Source of the DNA: Paulownia fortunei
Lineage: Eukaryota > Streptophyta > Magnoliopsida > Lamiales > Paulowniaceae
NCBI GenBank assembly: GCA_019321725.1
Contig: JAGSPU010001569.1
Span: 496,001-560,000 of the forward strand
DNA length: 64,000 bases
Reading direction: 5' to 3'
Shown here in pieces: positions 37,190 through 53,826 of this stretch. Under the pieces are notes generated by a model. That model saw only the letters and a program-made list of their open reading frames with translations, searched no databases and was not told the DNA's origin. A program made the position numbers and the translations under genes. Numbering within the stretch: the stretch's first letter is position 1; every line of letters starts with the position of its first letter.

Positions 37190-38854
37190 CATCTACAACA
37201 CATGTTTGTCTGTGAATGAGTTTGCACGAAAAGATTTCACATTTGTATTGAATAGATACCAAGTCTTTGGTCCCTTAAACTTCACAAACACTTCTCTGAG
37301 TATTTTTCGTGGTAATGAAACTATACTTCTAATGACTGTTTGAATGGATTAAATAAACCGTTGTTCATCAGATAGAGCAATTCTATAAACTTTAACGTCC
37401 GAAATTGACTGACCTTTTGTGTTTCAAACAAGAAATAAGACTTAATTGTTTTATATCACACCTTTTTATTAAAGTGCGAGATTATTGAGCCGTGTTACGA
37501 CTTTAAAGAAGAAGACTTCGGTTTCATCACTTTCTGTGCGTGCGCCTTATGCCTGTACCCCACTTTTGCTTTTGGCTTCTTCGACTTTTTAGTGGAATCA
37601 ATCCAAAGTATCCAAACGCCACTTATGTGTGTTTATATTTGAGAGTTTTCGCTTTGTATTGAATGATTCTCTTTGACTAATACACGTAGGATTTCTTAGT
37701 CTTTAAGTATTTTGGAAACTTTTCCACTTATTTTATACTATTTCTTGCTTTTATATTTTTGGTTTGCTTATTTGTTTTCAAATTGGCTTGGTCCTATAGT
37801 TGACTTTCTAATATTGAGTTAGAATTATTAAAAACCATAATTTTTAAACTCAAGATGTTCTAGCATGGGCTCATGAAGATTTATTTATAACCTATGAGCA
37901 GTCATGGTAAATATATGTTCTGTATTATTGTTATTACTGTTCAAAGAAACATGAATAATCGACATTTGGACAGATAAAGGAAAAAAGGAACAGGCCGAAG
38001 GAAGTCCAGCTCGACCAACAGGATAAAGCAGCTCTGAACTTACTTTTTTATTAGTTGATAAAATTTCTACTCATGGAATATAAGAGGAACTATCATGTGT
38101 GGTGTTGATCCATCTTTTTATAACATGCTTCGAACAACTGAGTCCAGAAAGTGGTGGAAAAAGTTATGTTTGATTTTATTATTTTTCAATTTTATCCATA
38201 TTTTGAGCATGTTTTTTTTTGAAAAAAAAAAAACTGAAAATTACAAAACTTATTCTTTGCCCTTCTAAAGTTCAAACAAAAATTTTAGAGAATATTATTC
38301 CATTTTCAAGAAATAAATACACTAAATATATTTTTTAAATTAAGGTCAAATTTTACTATTTACAAATCCCAATACATTTTTATTTTCAGGGACCTTATTT
38401 TTCAACCTGTAAAACAAATTTCGCGAAATATTTTCAAAAACTGAACCAAACACTTCATAATGGTCACTGCTTTTACCCGATTCTTTCAATCAAATTACCA
38501 AGAAATCTAGCGATCTACGAACAAAAAAGAATCTTCAATATAAAGAGGAAAAATAAAATAAAACTCAGGAAGAAATAGGTATATAACAATTCGGCAACTT
38601 ATCAATATACAAATTATTTATTGATGTAATACATTTTATGCATACAACAGAACCTAGGCTGGCAGAGAACGGCCACTAAGGAAACTCACATGCTTAAAAG
38701 GCCAAATGACAATGGTACAATTCATGCAACACAACGCTAGAAAGGTCACCAACACTTTGACAAACTTTTTTACACGGGCAAAATATGGAGAAAGAAATAC
38801 AAGTAACAATTCCATATACCACACAGAAAACACCAGCCAATCCTCCATTGCACT

Positions 38855-42427
<3,573 letters not shown>

Positions 42428-44343
42428 CGCTACAAATTTCCCGACTATGTGAACCTCGCTGCCAAAATACCAGCAAAAGTTTGACCGCAAGAAAAGCTAA
42501 TAATGGAAATCATCTGAAGGAACCGGAGATTGCGCGCAGGTATACATAAGGAGAGAGCGATCAACGAGAAACTTCGATCAAATTCCATAGTTTTCCAAAT
42601 GGTGGCGTGGCGGTGGCAGCCTAACGGTCTAGATCATGCCTTTTCGTCTGATTTGTCGGTTGGTGGGCCAGTATTGGAGGCCTGGCCCGTTATTTATCAA
42701 CACATGTAGGGTTGTTTGTGGCTGAATGATTGACCTTGTTTGGCGGGCCCGATTTCAGTTTTTTCTTTTTTCCATGTGCCATAGATATATCGTTAACTCG
42801 AAAAGAGCCCAAGATATCTTTTGCAGTGAAGCAACAAGTGGTTTGATGGGCTTTCCCAAACTCTAGGCCCACCTCTCAACAATTGGGAGAATGGCCATAC
42901 ACTACTCTACCAGCATCCCCTTCAATTTGAAATCCATCACCATCTTTGATCAATTCGATTTGTTGACTCATTTTATTTTTCAAATTTGAAAAAAAATAAA
43001 ATAAACCTTCAATACTTACCTATAACATTTTCCAAAAAGTTATAAATTTTTTAGAAGATTCAAATTACTAATAAATCTTAATTTGACCAAAGCTCATAAT
43101 ATTCTTCAATTACGAGCTTAGTTAAAATCTCACCAAATGTGAGTTTATATATTACACTATAATTCATGCTCGTTGTTGAATAAAATTCGTGATAATGTTT
43201 TTGTGACTTTCTCCTATGCTATGATATTGAAGTGCTTATTAAATTTTTATTTTTTATATTATCAAAATATGCTTGAGAGTTCATTTTATATGTATATTAA
43301 TAATTCAAAACCCATTTTTAATAGCATCTAAAAATAACATGATTTTTCTCGATACATAGAAGTGTAATCTATATAGTAAAACCGACATTAAGAATGTAGA
43401 GTAGTGAATTAAGAGATAAATTCCACATTTGAAGTATTTGGCGTAGTAGTGTAAAAAAAAATTATTTCATGAGTGAAAATGGGCTTTTATCTCTATATAT
43501 AGATATATCATATTTCTTCTCATTTGATAACAAGTACTTATTGCTTTTTATGTATTTGCTTTTTTCTAACGTGTGTGACATGAATCAAGTGGTGTATAAA
43601 ATTAACCCAAACCCGTTAACCCATTATGGATGGGTTTTGGTGCACCCCTTTAATACTTGGGTTTAAAAGGGTCGCCTTTTTAAACCCATGGGTTATCCAT
43701 TTAGAAAGTTCAGTTCTTATAAATTAGAGAGGAGAAACCGTCACTACAGAATTTGTACGCTCATCCCAAATCGAAGCCCTAAACCGTCCGCCAACAGAAC
43801 ACCGCTGTGGTCGCCATTTTCCACCGTGGGCGATCGGCATCACCACAGTAGGGCTCAATTGAACTCCTGCAGTCAACTGTTTCCAATTTCTCCATTTCTG
43901 ACGAGCCCACTCTTCTTAAAACCGCCACCAGCGTGTTCCTCTCTGGTGCTGTGTATTTTTACCCACGCGCAATTAGGTCCAATATAAACACCCAATTTTT
44001 ACCCATTTTCCACGTTCGTGGAATATTACAAACGTAGCAAAGGGAAGAAGGAAGAGGTTAGCTTTTAGTTTGTTAGGGTTTCCAAAATTTCTGTATAAGA
44101 ACTGTATTTTATAAGTTAGGTTCGGACATATTCTGGATCGAATTCTGTATGTATCTATATTGTTGACGATAATTCATAGCTTTCTCATTACTGATATGCT
44201 TGCCATGTGAATAAGCTGATTAACCTATTTGTAATATTTATGGATTGCTAAATTTTTGTATTGATTTATTTTTTACAGAGTCCTTCGTGTTCGAGGCGTA
44301 ATTTGCTTCTCTTTGGAGTTAGAGATTGACTATTACTCTTTTA
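42428..44343. other. Divergent intergenic between APX and RH42
   Basis: The two genes diverge. The APX leader occupies the left end (to about 42600). The middle is AT-rich. At about 43590-43700 there is a patch with GGGTGCACC/GGGTTTTGG-type inverted blocks. From about 43730 the sequence is GC-richer and is probably the RH42 leader. A leader intron of RH42 likely ends at the TTTTTTACAG at 44270-44279. Confidence 0.5.
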
Positions 44344-47300
44344 ATGGTCACTGGGTCTATGGAAGAGCCTAAAGGCAAATCTAGGAGGGAGGGCTCTGAG
44401 AAGGAAGAAATAAAAATAAATCACCACAGAGAGGACCGCAATCGAGAAAAGGAGAGGAACGGGGACAGGCAGAGGGACAAGGACAGGGACCGTGATAGCC
44501 GCCATGAGAGAGAGAAGAGTGTTGATGACAAGTACAGGGATAGAGAAAAGCACAAGAATAAGCGCCGTGAGAAGGAACGAGAACAGGAAAGAACCAGGAG
44601 CCGTGATGATGAAAGGGCCCGAGACAAGGCTAAAGGCAGAGAAAAGGACAGGGATGATAGAGAGGTAGACAGAGATAGGGAAGACAGAGAGAGGGAGAAG
44701 GAGAAGGAGAAGGAGAAGGAGAAGGAGAAGGAGAAGGCAAGGGATAGGGATAGAGCGCGGAGAAAGAGAGAGGGAGAAAGAGAGGGAGAGGGAAAGATAT
44801 GAGCGAGAAAGGGAACGAGAGAAGGAGAGGGAGAGAAGGGAGAGGGATCGGGAAAGAGAGAGAGAAAGGAAAGAGAGGGAGAAAACACAGGAAAGGGAAA
44901 AACGCCGAGACATGGATAGATCTTACAGTAGTGATGAAGATGTTGTTAGGGATCATGAGAGAAAAAGGCGCAGGAGAGAGGAGGATCATCAGAACAGGGA
45001 TGTGGAACAAAGCAGCAAGACGAACTGGCATAGGGATGGTAGTCTAGACAGTTCACGGAAAAAGGGAGATGGAGAGTCAGAGATCAGGAAAGAAAAGACT
45101 CGGGAAGAAGATTTTGCTGAAGAGCAAAAGAGATTGGACGAGGAGATGGAAAAGCGGAGAAGGAGAGTTCAAGAGTGGCAAGAGCTAAGAAGGAAGAAGG
45201 AGGAATCTGAGAAAGAAAAACTTGGGGTGCCAGTGACACATGAACCCAAGTCTGGCAAGACATGGACCCTGGAAGGGGAATCTGATGATGAAGAAGCAGG
45301 CCCTCAGGGAAAATTAACAATGGATGTGGATGTGGATGTGGATGAGGATGGAGCTGTGAAGCCCATTAGTGAGGATGGAAATGGCATGTCCATCGATTCT
45401 GAGAATGAGGTGAGTCCTGCTTTGCAAAATGGTGGTGACCATGCTGTTGGGATGAAGAAATTGATCCGTTAGATGCATTCATGAATTCTATGGTGTTGCC
45501 TGAAGTCGAGAAGCTAAACAGTGTCGTGCCTTCGGTTCCGAATGATTCTGGTCCTGAATTGGTTGAAAGAAATGGTAAACCAAACTTGGAACCCTCTAAA
45601 AAGGGTAGGAGCAAATCTATGGAAGAATTATTCCTGGAGAAAATTCTGATTCGGAATATGGAGATCTTGAAAATGATGATGATCCTTCGGAGGATGAAGA
45701 TGATGAAGAATTCATGAAAAGGGTGAAGAAGACCAAAGTTGAGAAGCTTTCAATAGTTGACCATTCAAAAATTGATTATCCTCCCTTTCGTAAGAATTTC
45801 TATATTGAAGTGAAGGAAATTTCCAGGATGACATCTGAAGAGGTTGCTTCATACAGGAAACAACTGGAATTGAAGATACATGGAAAGGATGTCCCAAAAC
45901 CAGTCAAAACCTGGCATCAGACTGGATTATCGACTAAGATTTTGGATACTATAAAGAAGTTGAATTATGAAAAACCAATGCCCATTCAAGCTCAGGCCTT
46001 GCCTATAATCATGAGTGGTCGAGACTGCATAGGTATTGCAAAAACAGGATCAGGCAAAACCCTAGCATTTGTGCTGCCCATGTTGAGACACATTAAGGAC
46101 CAAACTCCATTGATGTCGGGAGACGGGCCTATTGGGCTTATTATGGCTCCCACAAGAGCTTGTCCAGCAAATCCACAGTGATATCAAGAAGTTTACAAAG
46201 GTGATGGGTCTCAGCTGTGTGCCTGTATATGGAGGTTCTGGGGTTGCTCAACAGATTAGTGACTTGAAACGGGGGGCTGAGATTGTTGTTTGTACCCCAG
46301 GTAGAATGATTGATATACTATGCACTAGTGGTGGTAAGATTACAAATCTGCGTCGTGTCACTTACTTGGTCATGGACGAAGCTGATCGTATGTTTGATAT
46401 GGGTTTTGAACCTCAGATTACGAGAATTGTCCAAAATACAAGACCAGATCGTCAAACCGTGCTATTTTCTGCCACTTTCCCTCGTCAAGTTGAAATTTTG
46501 GCTCGTAAAGTGTTGAATAAACCTGTTGAAGTACAGGTAGGTGGGAGGAGTGTTGTGAACAAGGACATAACCCAACTAGTTGAGGTAAGACCAGAAAGTG
46601 ACAGGTTCCTTAGACTCTTAGAACTACTTGGAGAATGGTATGAGAAGGGAAAAATATTAATCTTTGTCCACTCACAAGAGAAATGCGATGCATTGTTTAA
46701 GGATTTGATTAGGTCTGGATATCCATGCCTCTCACTTCATGGGGCAAAGGATCAGACAGACCGTGAATCCACAATAGCTGATTTTAAGAGTAATGTGTGC
46801 AATTTATTGATTGCTACAAGTGTTGCTGCTAGAGGTTTAGATGTGAAGGAGCTTGAATTAGTCATAAACTTTGATGTTCCTAACCATTATGAGGACTATG
46901 TTCATCGTGTTGGTAGAACAGGCCGAGCTGGTAGAAAAGGCTGTGCTATCACATTTGTGTCGGAGGATGATGCAAGATATGCACCAGATCTTGTAAAAGC
47001 CTAGAACTGTCAGAGCAGAGTGTTCCAGATGACCTTAAAGCCGTTGCTGATGGATTTATGGCAAAGGTTAATCAGGGGCTTGAGCAAGCCCATGGGACTG
47101 GTTACGGTGGTAGTGGTTTTAAATTTAATGAAGAGGAGGATGAAGTGAGAAGAGCCGCAAAGAAAGCTCAGGCAAAAGAGTACGGGTTTGAGGAAGATAA
47201 ATCAGATTCAGAAGATGAAGATGAAGGAGTTAGAAAAGCAGGTGGTGACATTTCTCACCAAGCTGTACTTGCTCAGGCTGCTGCATTTGCTGCTGCTTCT

Positions 47301-47846
47301 AAAGTGAGCGCTGCTTCAGTCCCAACACCTATCTCAGCAGCTCAGCACATTCCGAATGGTGGATTACCTGTTTCTTTGCCTAGTGTTCTTGGTTTGGCGA
47401 TTCCAGGTGTGGCAGCAGCTGTCCCTGTGGCTGGATTGCCAGTTGGCAGCAATGATGGAGCAGCTAGGGCAGCAGCTCTGGCAGCTGCCATGAATTTGCA
47501 GCATAACTTGGCAAAGATTCAGGCTGATGCCTTGCCTGAGCATTATGAAGCCGAATTGGAAATAAATGATTTTCCTCAAAATGCTCGTTGGAAGGTGACA
47601 CACAAGGAAACTCTGGGCCCAATCTCTGAATGGACTGGAGCTGCCATAACAACAAGAGGGCAATTTTATCCACCTGGCAGGATTGCAGGACCAGGGGAAA
47701 GAAAGCTTTACTTGTTCATTGAGGGCCCTACTGAGCAATCTGTCAAGAGGGCGAAAGCAGAACTCAAGCGTGTATTGGAGGATATCACAAATCAAGCGTC
47801 ATCACTTCCAGGTTCAGCGCAACCTGGCAGATATTCTGTTGTCTAA
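44344..47846 (+). CDS. RH42: DEAD-box RNA helicase RH42/RCF1 (Prp5-like), five frame breaks
   Basis: ATP-dependent RNA helicase of the Prp5/DDX46 type, acting in pre-mRNA splicing; Arabidopsis RH42 (RCF1) is needed for splicing under cold. The CDS has no introns. It starts at the first ATG (44344; a second in-frame ATG is at 44359). N-terminus: about 190 residues of Arg/Lys-Glu/Asp repeats, then an acidic linker ([16 protein letters not shown]). Helicase core: MPIQAQALP (Q motif), IAKTGSGKT (I), TPGRMID (Ib), [13 protein letters not shown] (II), SAT (III), ARGLD (V), [10 protein letters not shown] (VI). The C-terminal domain ends QPGRYSVV. Frame breaks: about 44765 (one base extra or two missing), 45452, 45621, 46157 (an AG pair lost in PTREL) and 46999. 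After correction the protein is about 1165 residues, as in Arabidopsis. Confidence 0.93.
44440..44900 (+). repeat. Purine-only repeat tract coding RE/RD/KE dipeptides
   Basis: The coding strand is almost entirely A and G, including a clean (GAGAAG)n block at about 44694-44737. It encodes alternating Arg/Lys and Glu/Asp, the RS-like charged N-terminus of RH42. Confidence 0.9.
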
Positions 47847-50800
47847 GAGCAAGTCTTGTCTGTCCAGACGCTGATTATGCCTTTTTTCTTGGGTTTTGTA
47901 TAATGAAAATGATTTGGCATCATTTCTTGCCTATTTGAACTTTAGTTTCTAACTTAGTATTATGAAAATTTGATAATCATTTGTCTAAAATGTCTGATTT
48001 TCTGGATGTTTTCCGCCATCTTTATTCCTCAAATAAATTGAGGAAATCCTTGATAAATCTTTGTGAACATGAATTGTGGCTTGTGGTTAATATACAGAAT
48101 GGAGATGGTTGTTATTTTCTCTAGATTTTGAGGAATCTTCTCTCTGAATGAAACCATACATATTGTTTGCATTTTCTTTAGTTGGGAAAGTGGAACCTCA
48201 CTTGTGGTCTTTCTGAACAGCTGCTGCTTTATTCTAGAAATGGGAAATGAGATTTAACTGAATGACTTTCTTGTCTAGCAGTTTGTTTTAAGGTTAATTT
48301 CTTTATGTTATGCATGCCATGCCAACTTCTTTTTCATTTTAGGGTCAGCTCAGTGGCCTGGATCTATTTTTTCAACAATTAAAACCAGTTTTCATACTGG
48401 ATTTCTGTTTTGCGCTATCATAAATAATTAAATCGAAGTTTCTTGTGTCATTATCTATTATAAGTACTTGGTTGAGCTTGATTAGCACTACTTGATTTAC
48501 TAAATACTCCAATATTCTTTCCCTTGATAAAAATTATCTAGCGATAATAATTTTTGGTTTTGATTTTATTGTCTTTGATATTGTTAAAGGAGGTGTCTAC
48601 CTCAGCTTGTATTGAGTATAGAGCTCGTACCCCCGGACTGGATCTCACCCGAATCGCCACATTTATCCTCCTGAGGATAGTTTTTTTTTTTTTTTTTTTT
48701 GAAAACCCTGGTTCGAACAGGAGTATGCCATGCTAATGTGCCTTTAAAATGCTCATATTTGGTTAGTTAGAATGAGCTTTAGTAGATTGAGGAGTTTGAA
48801 GTGAACCGGAGTTGGGCATGTCTAACGGCGTAAGATTTCTTTTTTATCCTTTTCCCTTCATTTCACTGCAGGTGGTCTTGATATCCTTGGTATTCACTGC
48901 ATTAGGTTTTTCACTTGTCGCCTTTTAACTTGTTTCAATTCCATCTCCACATGCTTTAGCATGTTGATATGTTTCCCATGTTTAGTTGCAATGTTGCAAC
49001 TAAGCATACATCCTTGTAATTTGATTCATTAATGTACTTACTTAGTGGATTTACTTGCTGTATCACCAAGCAACTTGGTGTTTAATGGGAAGAATAGGTG
49101 TCTGGGCTTCTTCTGGGAAAAAAATTCCTACTCTTTGCAAGGTGTTGTTAATATGAAAAAGGAGTTGTTGCTACACCATTTTGATGCACTTGAAGAAATT
49201 GCAGGTACATAACATATCCCTGCATTTGCTTAGAACCATCTACAGGCCCAGAACTTTTCTTTTAAACTCACACACACCCTGCAAAAAACACACTTAGCCT
49301 CATTCAGTGTCCCAAACCCCAATTTTTAGCGCCATTCATAATGTCTCTGAATTCCATAATCTCCAACATCCTGAAACCCTAAGGTACCATTTTCACTTAT
49401 GTAATTATTTTGATTTTCCAAGCAAGCTAGGAGGGGACACTTGAATCCCTAGAACTAACTTGCTCCTTGATTCATGTGCCATTGGGGTCACAACCAACAC
49501 ATCCAGCTTTACTGCGCAGCAGCTTTTCCAAAACTCTGCAGGTAAGCTTTTTTCCTTTATTTCTTTTGCTACATTATGTTGCTTTGTAAATTTAGTATTT
49601 TTATTGCTTACATGGAGTTTATAGAAGATACTACTAATTCATATGTGAAATTTAGTTTTGTTGCATATTTCTCATCTTTGCTCATCATTTAGCATTATTT
49701 TGGTATCAGCAGACTTGTCAGATTGAATACTTCACTGCATATAGCTCCTGCTTTGTTGAGGTAGATTTTGATTCGGGCCTACCAGCGAACGGCACTCTGT
49801 TTTCTTTACTGCTTGTGTAAACATTGTTAATGTTATAAATATGGATATTCAATATATACCTACCCTAGTAAAAGAAAATTTGGTTTGCTTAGTAGACTCC
49901 CACTCTAGCTATGAATGCCATATTTTACGAGCGAATTTATATTGCATTTCATGATAATGAAGAGTGATTTGATGAGGTTTGTTTGATTTTCGAACAATTG
50001 AACATTCAACTACTGCATCTCTGTGAATCCTTTTCTACAAAGATTTTTCAGGTTTGTTGCTGCCCTATTTGATCACTATGAATGTTTCTCCTCCCGAGTT
50101 TTGTTACACTATACTTTTTTTTTTTTTGAAGACTCTGTTTGTCCTTTAAGTGTACTGTTTTTAATGTCTTGTGTGTTGTAATATGTCTTGCCATGAAATG
50201 ATTATGGAGGTGTTGATTATGATCTTTTGAGGTTTTGTATCCTTCCTATCCTTGGACACTTGATATTTCATTTTAGATTAGTTCTTTCCGGTTTACCTAA
50301 GTTTAATTTGCTGCGTATCTATTTCTCTTTCCTCGTGTCTCTATAGAAAGGAAAATACCATTCAAAATACTGTAGATGGCTGACTTATGTGATGACCAAA
50401 TAATTGAGATGCCCAAAACTGCGGAGAAAATGAACATGAATGAACACAAATGCGTTTCATAGGTTGCACCATGCAGACAAAAGAATTATGTGAAAAAAAG
50501 TTGTCCTACTTCTAATGCCTCTGATGTTTGTTTCACAACCTCTTCCCGTGAAATAAGCTTTCATGTACTAATTGCAGAATGTTGCACTACAATGGAGGTC
50601 AATGTCCAACAACATGCAGACGTGATAATGGAGATCAATGAACAATGTGCAGAAAAAATGTTACGTGTTAGTTCTCTTACTCATCTTACTACAGCTTCTC
50701 CTAACCAAAGGAAAAGTTGCCCTCATGAAGATGAGGATTGGCTTCCCTGCTTGTGATTCAATTTGGACGATGCAAATATCAAGATTTCCATGTCTCGCAT

Positions 50801-51727
50801 TTTGGTGTCTAATATCATCGTTCCTTTTGCCATGAATGAAAATATCTATGTTTAACATTCATTTCTTCTTGATTAGAATGCCAATATACCGATTTCTCAA
50901 AAATCATGTTTCAATTCTAAACTAAAAAACACTTTCATGTAGCAAAGCAATTTTAACTCGTATTTAATGCTGTCCTTGCAAGGCATTTTGAGCCTATCAA
51001 AATCAAGGGCACGGCAGACGCACGTTTTTGGTAATGACAATTGCCACGGGAACGGACGATAATTTGAATGTGGTTGGTTTCTACTCATTCCCTGAATTGA
51101 GGGCGCGATTAGACTTCTAAAGCTTATAACACAAATCAAAATCACCCCATAAAAAAATCAAGCCGAACAAGAAACTCTTACACATACAACCAATATTTAT
51201 GGAAAGAAACTGAATTTTTTAAACCAAATTCCACAGCAAATTACCTTAGATCAACCCTAATGCTTTTAATCAACCCAATCCAAAACAGTATATCTAACTT
51301 CACATACACTATTTCAACAGCTACAGCAAAAGGAATCACAAGATATAAACATTGAATAATCCAGGTTCGTGAGCTTGATATTATATCTTTCAAAAAAATG
51401 ATAACAAAAAAGGTTAGGATTAGGGGATAAAAGAAAAGCAATTCACATTAACGGCCAAGCAGAATTGGAACCAGAATGAGCAAAACTAACATAAACATTT
51501 GATGGTAGCATAATAAAATGTAAATCTTCAGAAAATTGTCTAAACAAAAATTTCTCAAACTAACACCAAAACATGGTAAGGGAAAAATGGTAAGTAAAGC
51601 TAAGAAGTTATTGCAGTAATTCCCATCCCATAAGATCTCGTCCTTGTCTTCAAATCTCAAAGCCAAAAACAGTACACAAAACAAATTAAACATATAGGCT
51701 CTAAAGGACATCGGAATAAAGATTCAT
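47847..51727. other. Region between RH42 and RPL4
   Basis: The RH42 3' UTR continues past 47847. About 48590-48730 holds a GC-richer patch with a 22-T run and a GGTTCGAAC motif, perhaps a decayed retroelement. About 49300-50800 shows exon-like sequence (separate entry). 50900-51727 is RPL4 downstream flank and 3' UTR. No conserved protein was recognised. Confidence 0.45.
50376..50756 (+). other. Doubtful small reading frame with one internal TAG
   Basis: A 127-codon frame starts MADLCDDQIIEMPKTAEKMN and ends HEDEDWLPCL, with one in-frame TAG at 50460-50462. The TAG sits in TTTCATAG|GTTG, which could be a 3' splice acceptor or a one-base error of the type seen elsewhere here. Upstream, a perfect donor-like CTGCAG|GTAAGC occurs at 49541/49542 and an acceptor-like TTTTTCAG at about 50044-50052. 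The product is Cys-rich in the middle and matches no family I know. It may be a small gene, a lncRNA or chance. Confidence 0.25.
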
Positions 51728-53606
51728 TCACTGAGACACCCCCAACCATTTTGTGAAGTTCTCAAATTCTGTGTAGTCGCTATCTGAGATCATTGTCTTG
51801 TACCAGGACTTGCCAGCTGATTGTATTGCTGATGCCTCCTCCTACAAGCAACAAAAAATGAGGAAAACAAAGTGCAGGCAGTGAATCAGACCTCAACCAG
51901 GGAAAATGAAACAGTAAACAGCAAGTGCAAAAAACTATTCAGACTTCCCCATACAGCTATCCAGCATATCAACCAATAAACGTGCTACTTTATAACCCCA
52001 ACATAATAGAAATTCAAGAGTGTTTAAATGCAGTATACAACTATGGCAAGCATATCTGATATGCCAAACCCGCTTTCACAGGGTTAAAACGCTCATTGGT
52101 AGCACTTTCAATCTCAAGAACTGCATGCCCAAGGGAACATTAAAAGCAACTATGCAACTTCGTAATAAACTGAAAAAGATGCCGCAACTAAGTCAAATGT
52201 GTCAGACAAATTTCACAATTTAAACTCCACATGATACATGCAACCAATACAAAATAAACAGAAAAAAAATACAACGAAATTAGTAGATATAAACAAAAAA
52301 CTAATTACTCAAGCAAATTTTGAAGATCATGCACACTAGGAAGAAATAGAAAAACTTTCATTCATAAAAGAGAAAAATTAATACAATAATAATATAAACA
52401 GATAATGAAAAGAGAATCAATTTGACAAAACACAACAGAAATTACAGCATGCAGCGTTAGCAACACTAAAGGGGTGCAAAGACAACAGTACCTTAGTGAT
52501 CTGCTTCCTCTTCTTATCAAGCTTCTCCTGCTTAGCCTTAACCCTCTGCGCCTCAGCCAGGAGTGCCATCCTCTTGGCAGCCTTAGCATACGGGTTGAGC
52601 TTCAACATCACATTGAGATTCTTCAATGGGTTTTTCTTCAATGGAGCTCTCTTGACCTCCTTCTTGATCGGCTTCACCACAGACTGTACCTCATCCGAGT
52701 TGATAATTCTTGCCAGGTCCGCATTCACCATCTTAGTTCTTGGCAACACATATCCCTTCTTCTTCTCAGAAGGCTTGTCAAAAGTCCCATAAATCTCATC
52801 CAACTTCTCAAACGCAGATTTGGTCCAGATAATAAACCTTCCGAGATGGCCTCCTGGAGCAAGCTTGAGAAGATTAAGGCGCGAAACATGAGCAACCTCT
52901 ACGCCAGGTATGTTGCGGAAAGCCTTAACCAGCTTTGCTCCCTCAGTTCCATACACAACGAGCGGTCCTTTTCTTGAAATGTAGCGACGGTTACGCATTT
53001 TCCCCTTTCCAGGACGGATAGCATGGCTGTCTTTTGCCTTCTCAGCATCGGAGAAGGCTCCAATTTGCTTGAGGATTTTGAGGGCAGCGTTAGTTTTCTC
53101 AACAGCCTCTGCAGAATCAGACACAACAAGAGGCAATTCAGGAACTTCCTCAATCTTATGTCCACGGGCAAGCACCAATGAAGGAACGGCAGAGGCGGCG
53201 ATCGCCGAAACGACCGCATGGCGCTTCTGAGTAACATTAACTGCCCTGTGCCAGCGGCGCCAGATCTTAGTAGGGGCAAACATCCTTCCACCGCGGCACA
53301 TGTTTCCGAAGGCTCCCTGCCCCGCGCGGTGGGTACCGCCACCGGGGACACGGGGGATACGAGAAACGGCACGACCAGTACCCCAGGACTCGGCGGAAGT
53401 CTGGTGGCCTGCGCGTTTCGAGACGGCGTAAGGCTGGCGGGCGTTATTGGAGATCTGGCCGTGCACAAATGTGACGATGTCAGGGCGGATAGCCGCCTTC
53501 ATCACATCTGGAAGAGGACGGAGTTGGCGGCGGCTCCTCCATCGGTGGCCATGTCATTCTCTAGGGCTTGAATGGTGACAAGAGGGCGAGCGGCGGCGGC
53601 GGCCAT
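51728..53606 (-). CDS. RPL4: 60S ribosomal protein L4 (uL4), two exons, one frame break
   Basis: Structural protein of the large cytosolic ribosomal subunit. Exons 52492-53606 and 51728-51841, joined by a 650-bp GT-AG intron in phase 0; about 409 residues, as in other plants. Landmarks: [12 protein letters not shown] at the N-terminus, [60 protein letters not shown] (the loop facing the exit tunnel), and the C-terminus [19 protein letters not shown]. The start is the ATG at 53604-53606. A run of C at about 53515 appears one base short, which breaks the frame between NSV and the following PDVMKAAIR. The frame downstream is open and highly conserved, so the gene is very probably functional. Confidence 0.96.
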
Positions 53607-53675
53607 TTCGTGCTGTTTGGGGTTTGGGGACCCGGGCGGGGGTGGGGGAGTGTTAGGAAATGAGGGCTAGGTTTT

Positions 53676-53826
53676 TGGGCTGAGAGTGAAAAACTAGGGT
53701 TGCAGAAAGGAAGCAATATATAGAATGGAGTTTAAGACTGATAATTACGGGAATGCCATTGTGGGTTTAATAAGTGATATGTTTGTTGGGGTTGTTGGCC
53801 CATTTGAGTAGCAATTTCATTGGGCC
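53676..53826 (-). promoter_or_regulatory. RPL4 promoter: TATA box and site II motifs
   Basis: On the minus strand a TATATA core lies at about 53716-53722, roughly 110 bases before the ATG. TGGGCC/T (site II) motifs occur at 53676-53681, 53798-53803 and 53821-53826, and an AACCCTA-type telo-box at about 53695-53701. This combination is established for plant ribosomal protein genes. Confidence 0.6.

Larger units (their letters stand above)
33675..38854. other. Large AT-rich intergenic rich in repeats
   Basis: 5.2 kb without a supportable gene. Contents: the promoter side of the receptor kinase (33675 to about 34130); a SINE-like element (34129-34500); AT-rich DNA; triplicated short repeats (36482-36580) abutting a MITE-like element (36590-37049); a TA microsatellite (37146-37188); then the probable APX 3' UTR next to 38854. 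Confidence 0.6.

Noticed and set aside
44341..45031. Long minus-strand open frames rich in Ser/Leu/Pro opposite RH42
   Set aside because: They are the complement of the purine-only coding tract (CTC/TCT codons) and have no independent conservation.
48590..48730. tRNA gene suggested by CCTGGTTCGAACAGG
   Set aside because: No acceptor stem, D-arm or anticodon arm could be placed around the B-box-like motif; a long T run interrupts it.
52474..53571. Long + strand and second minus-strand frames over RPL4
   Set aside because: Shadows of the GC-rich, highly conserved RPL4 exon.
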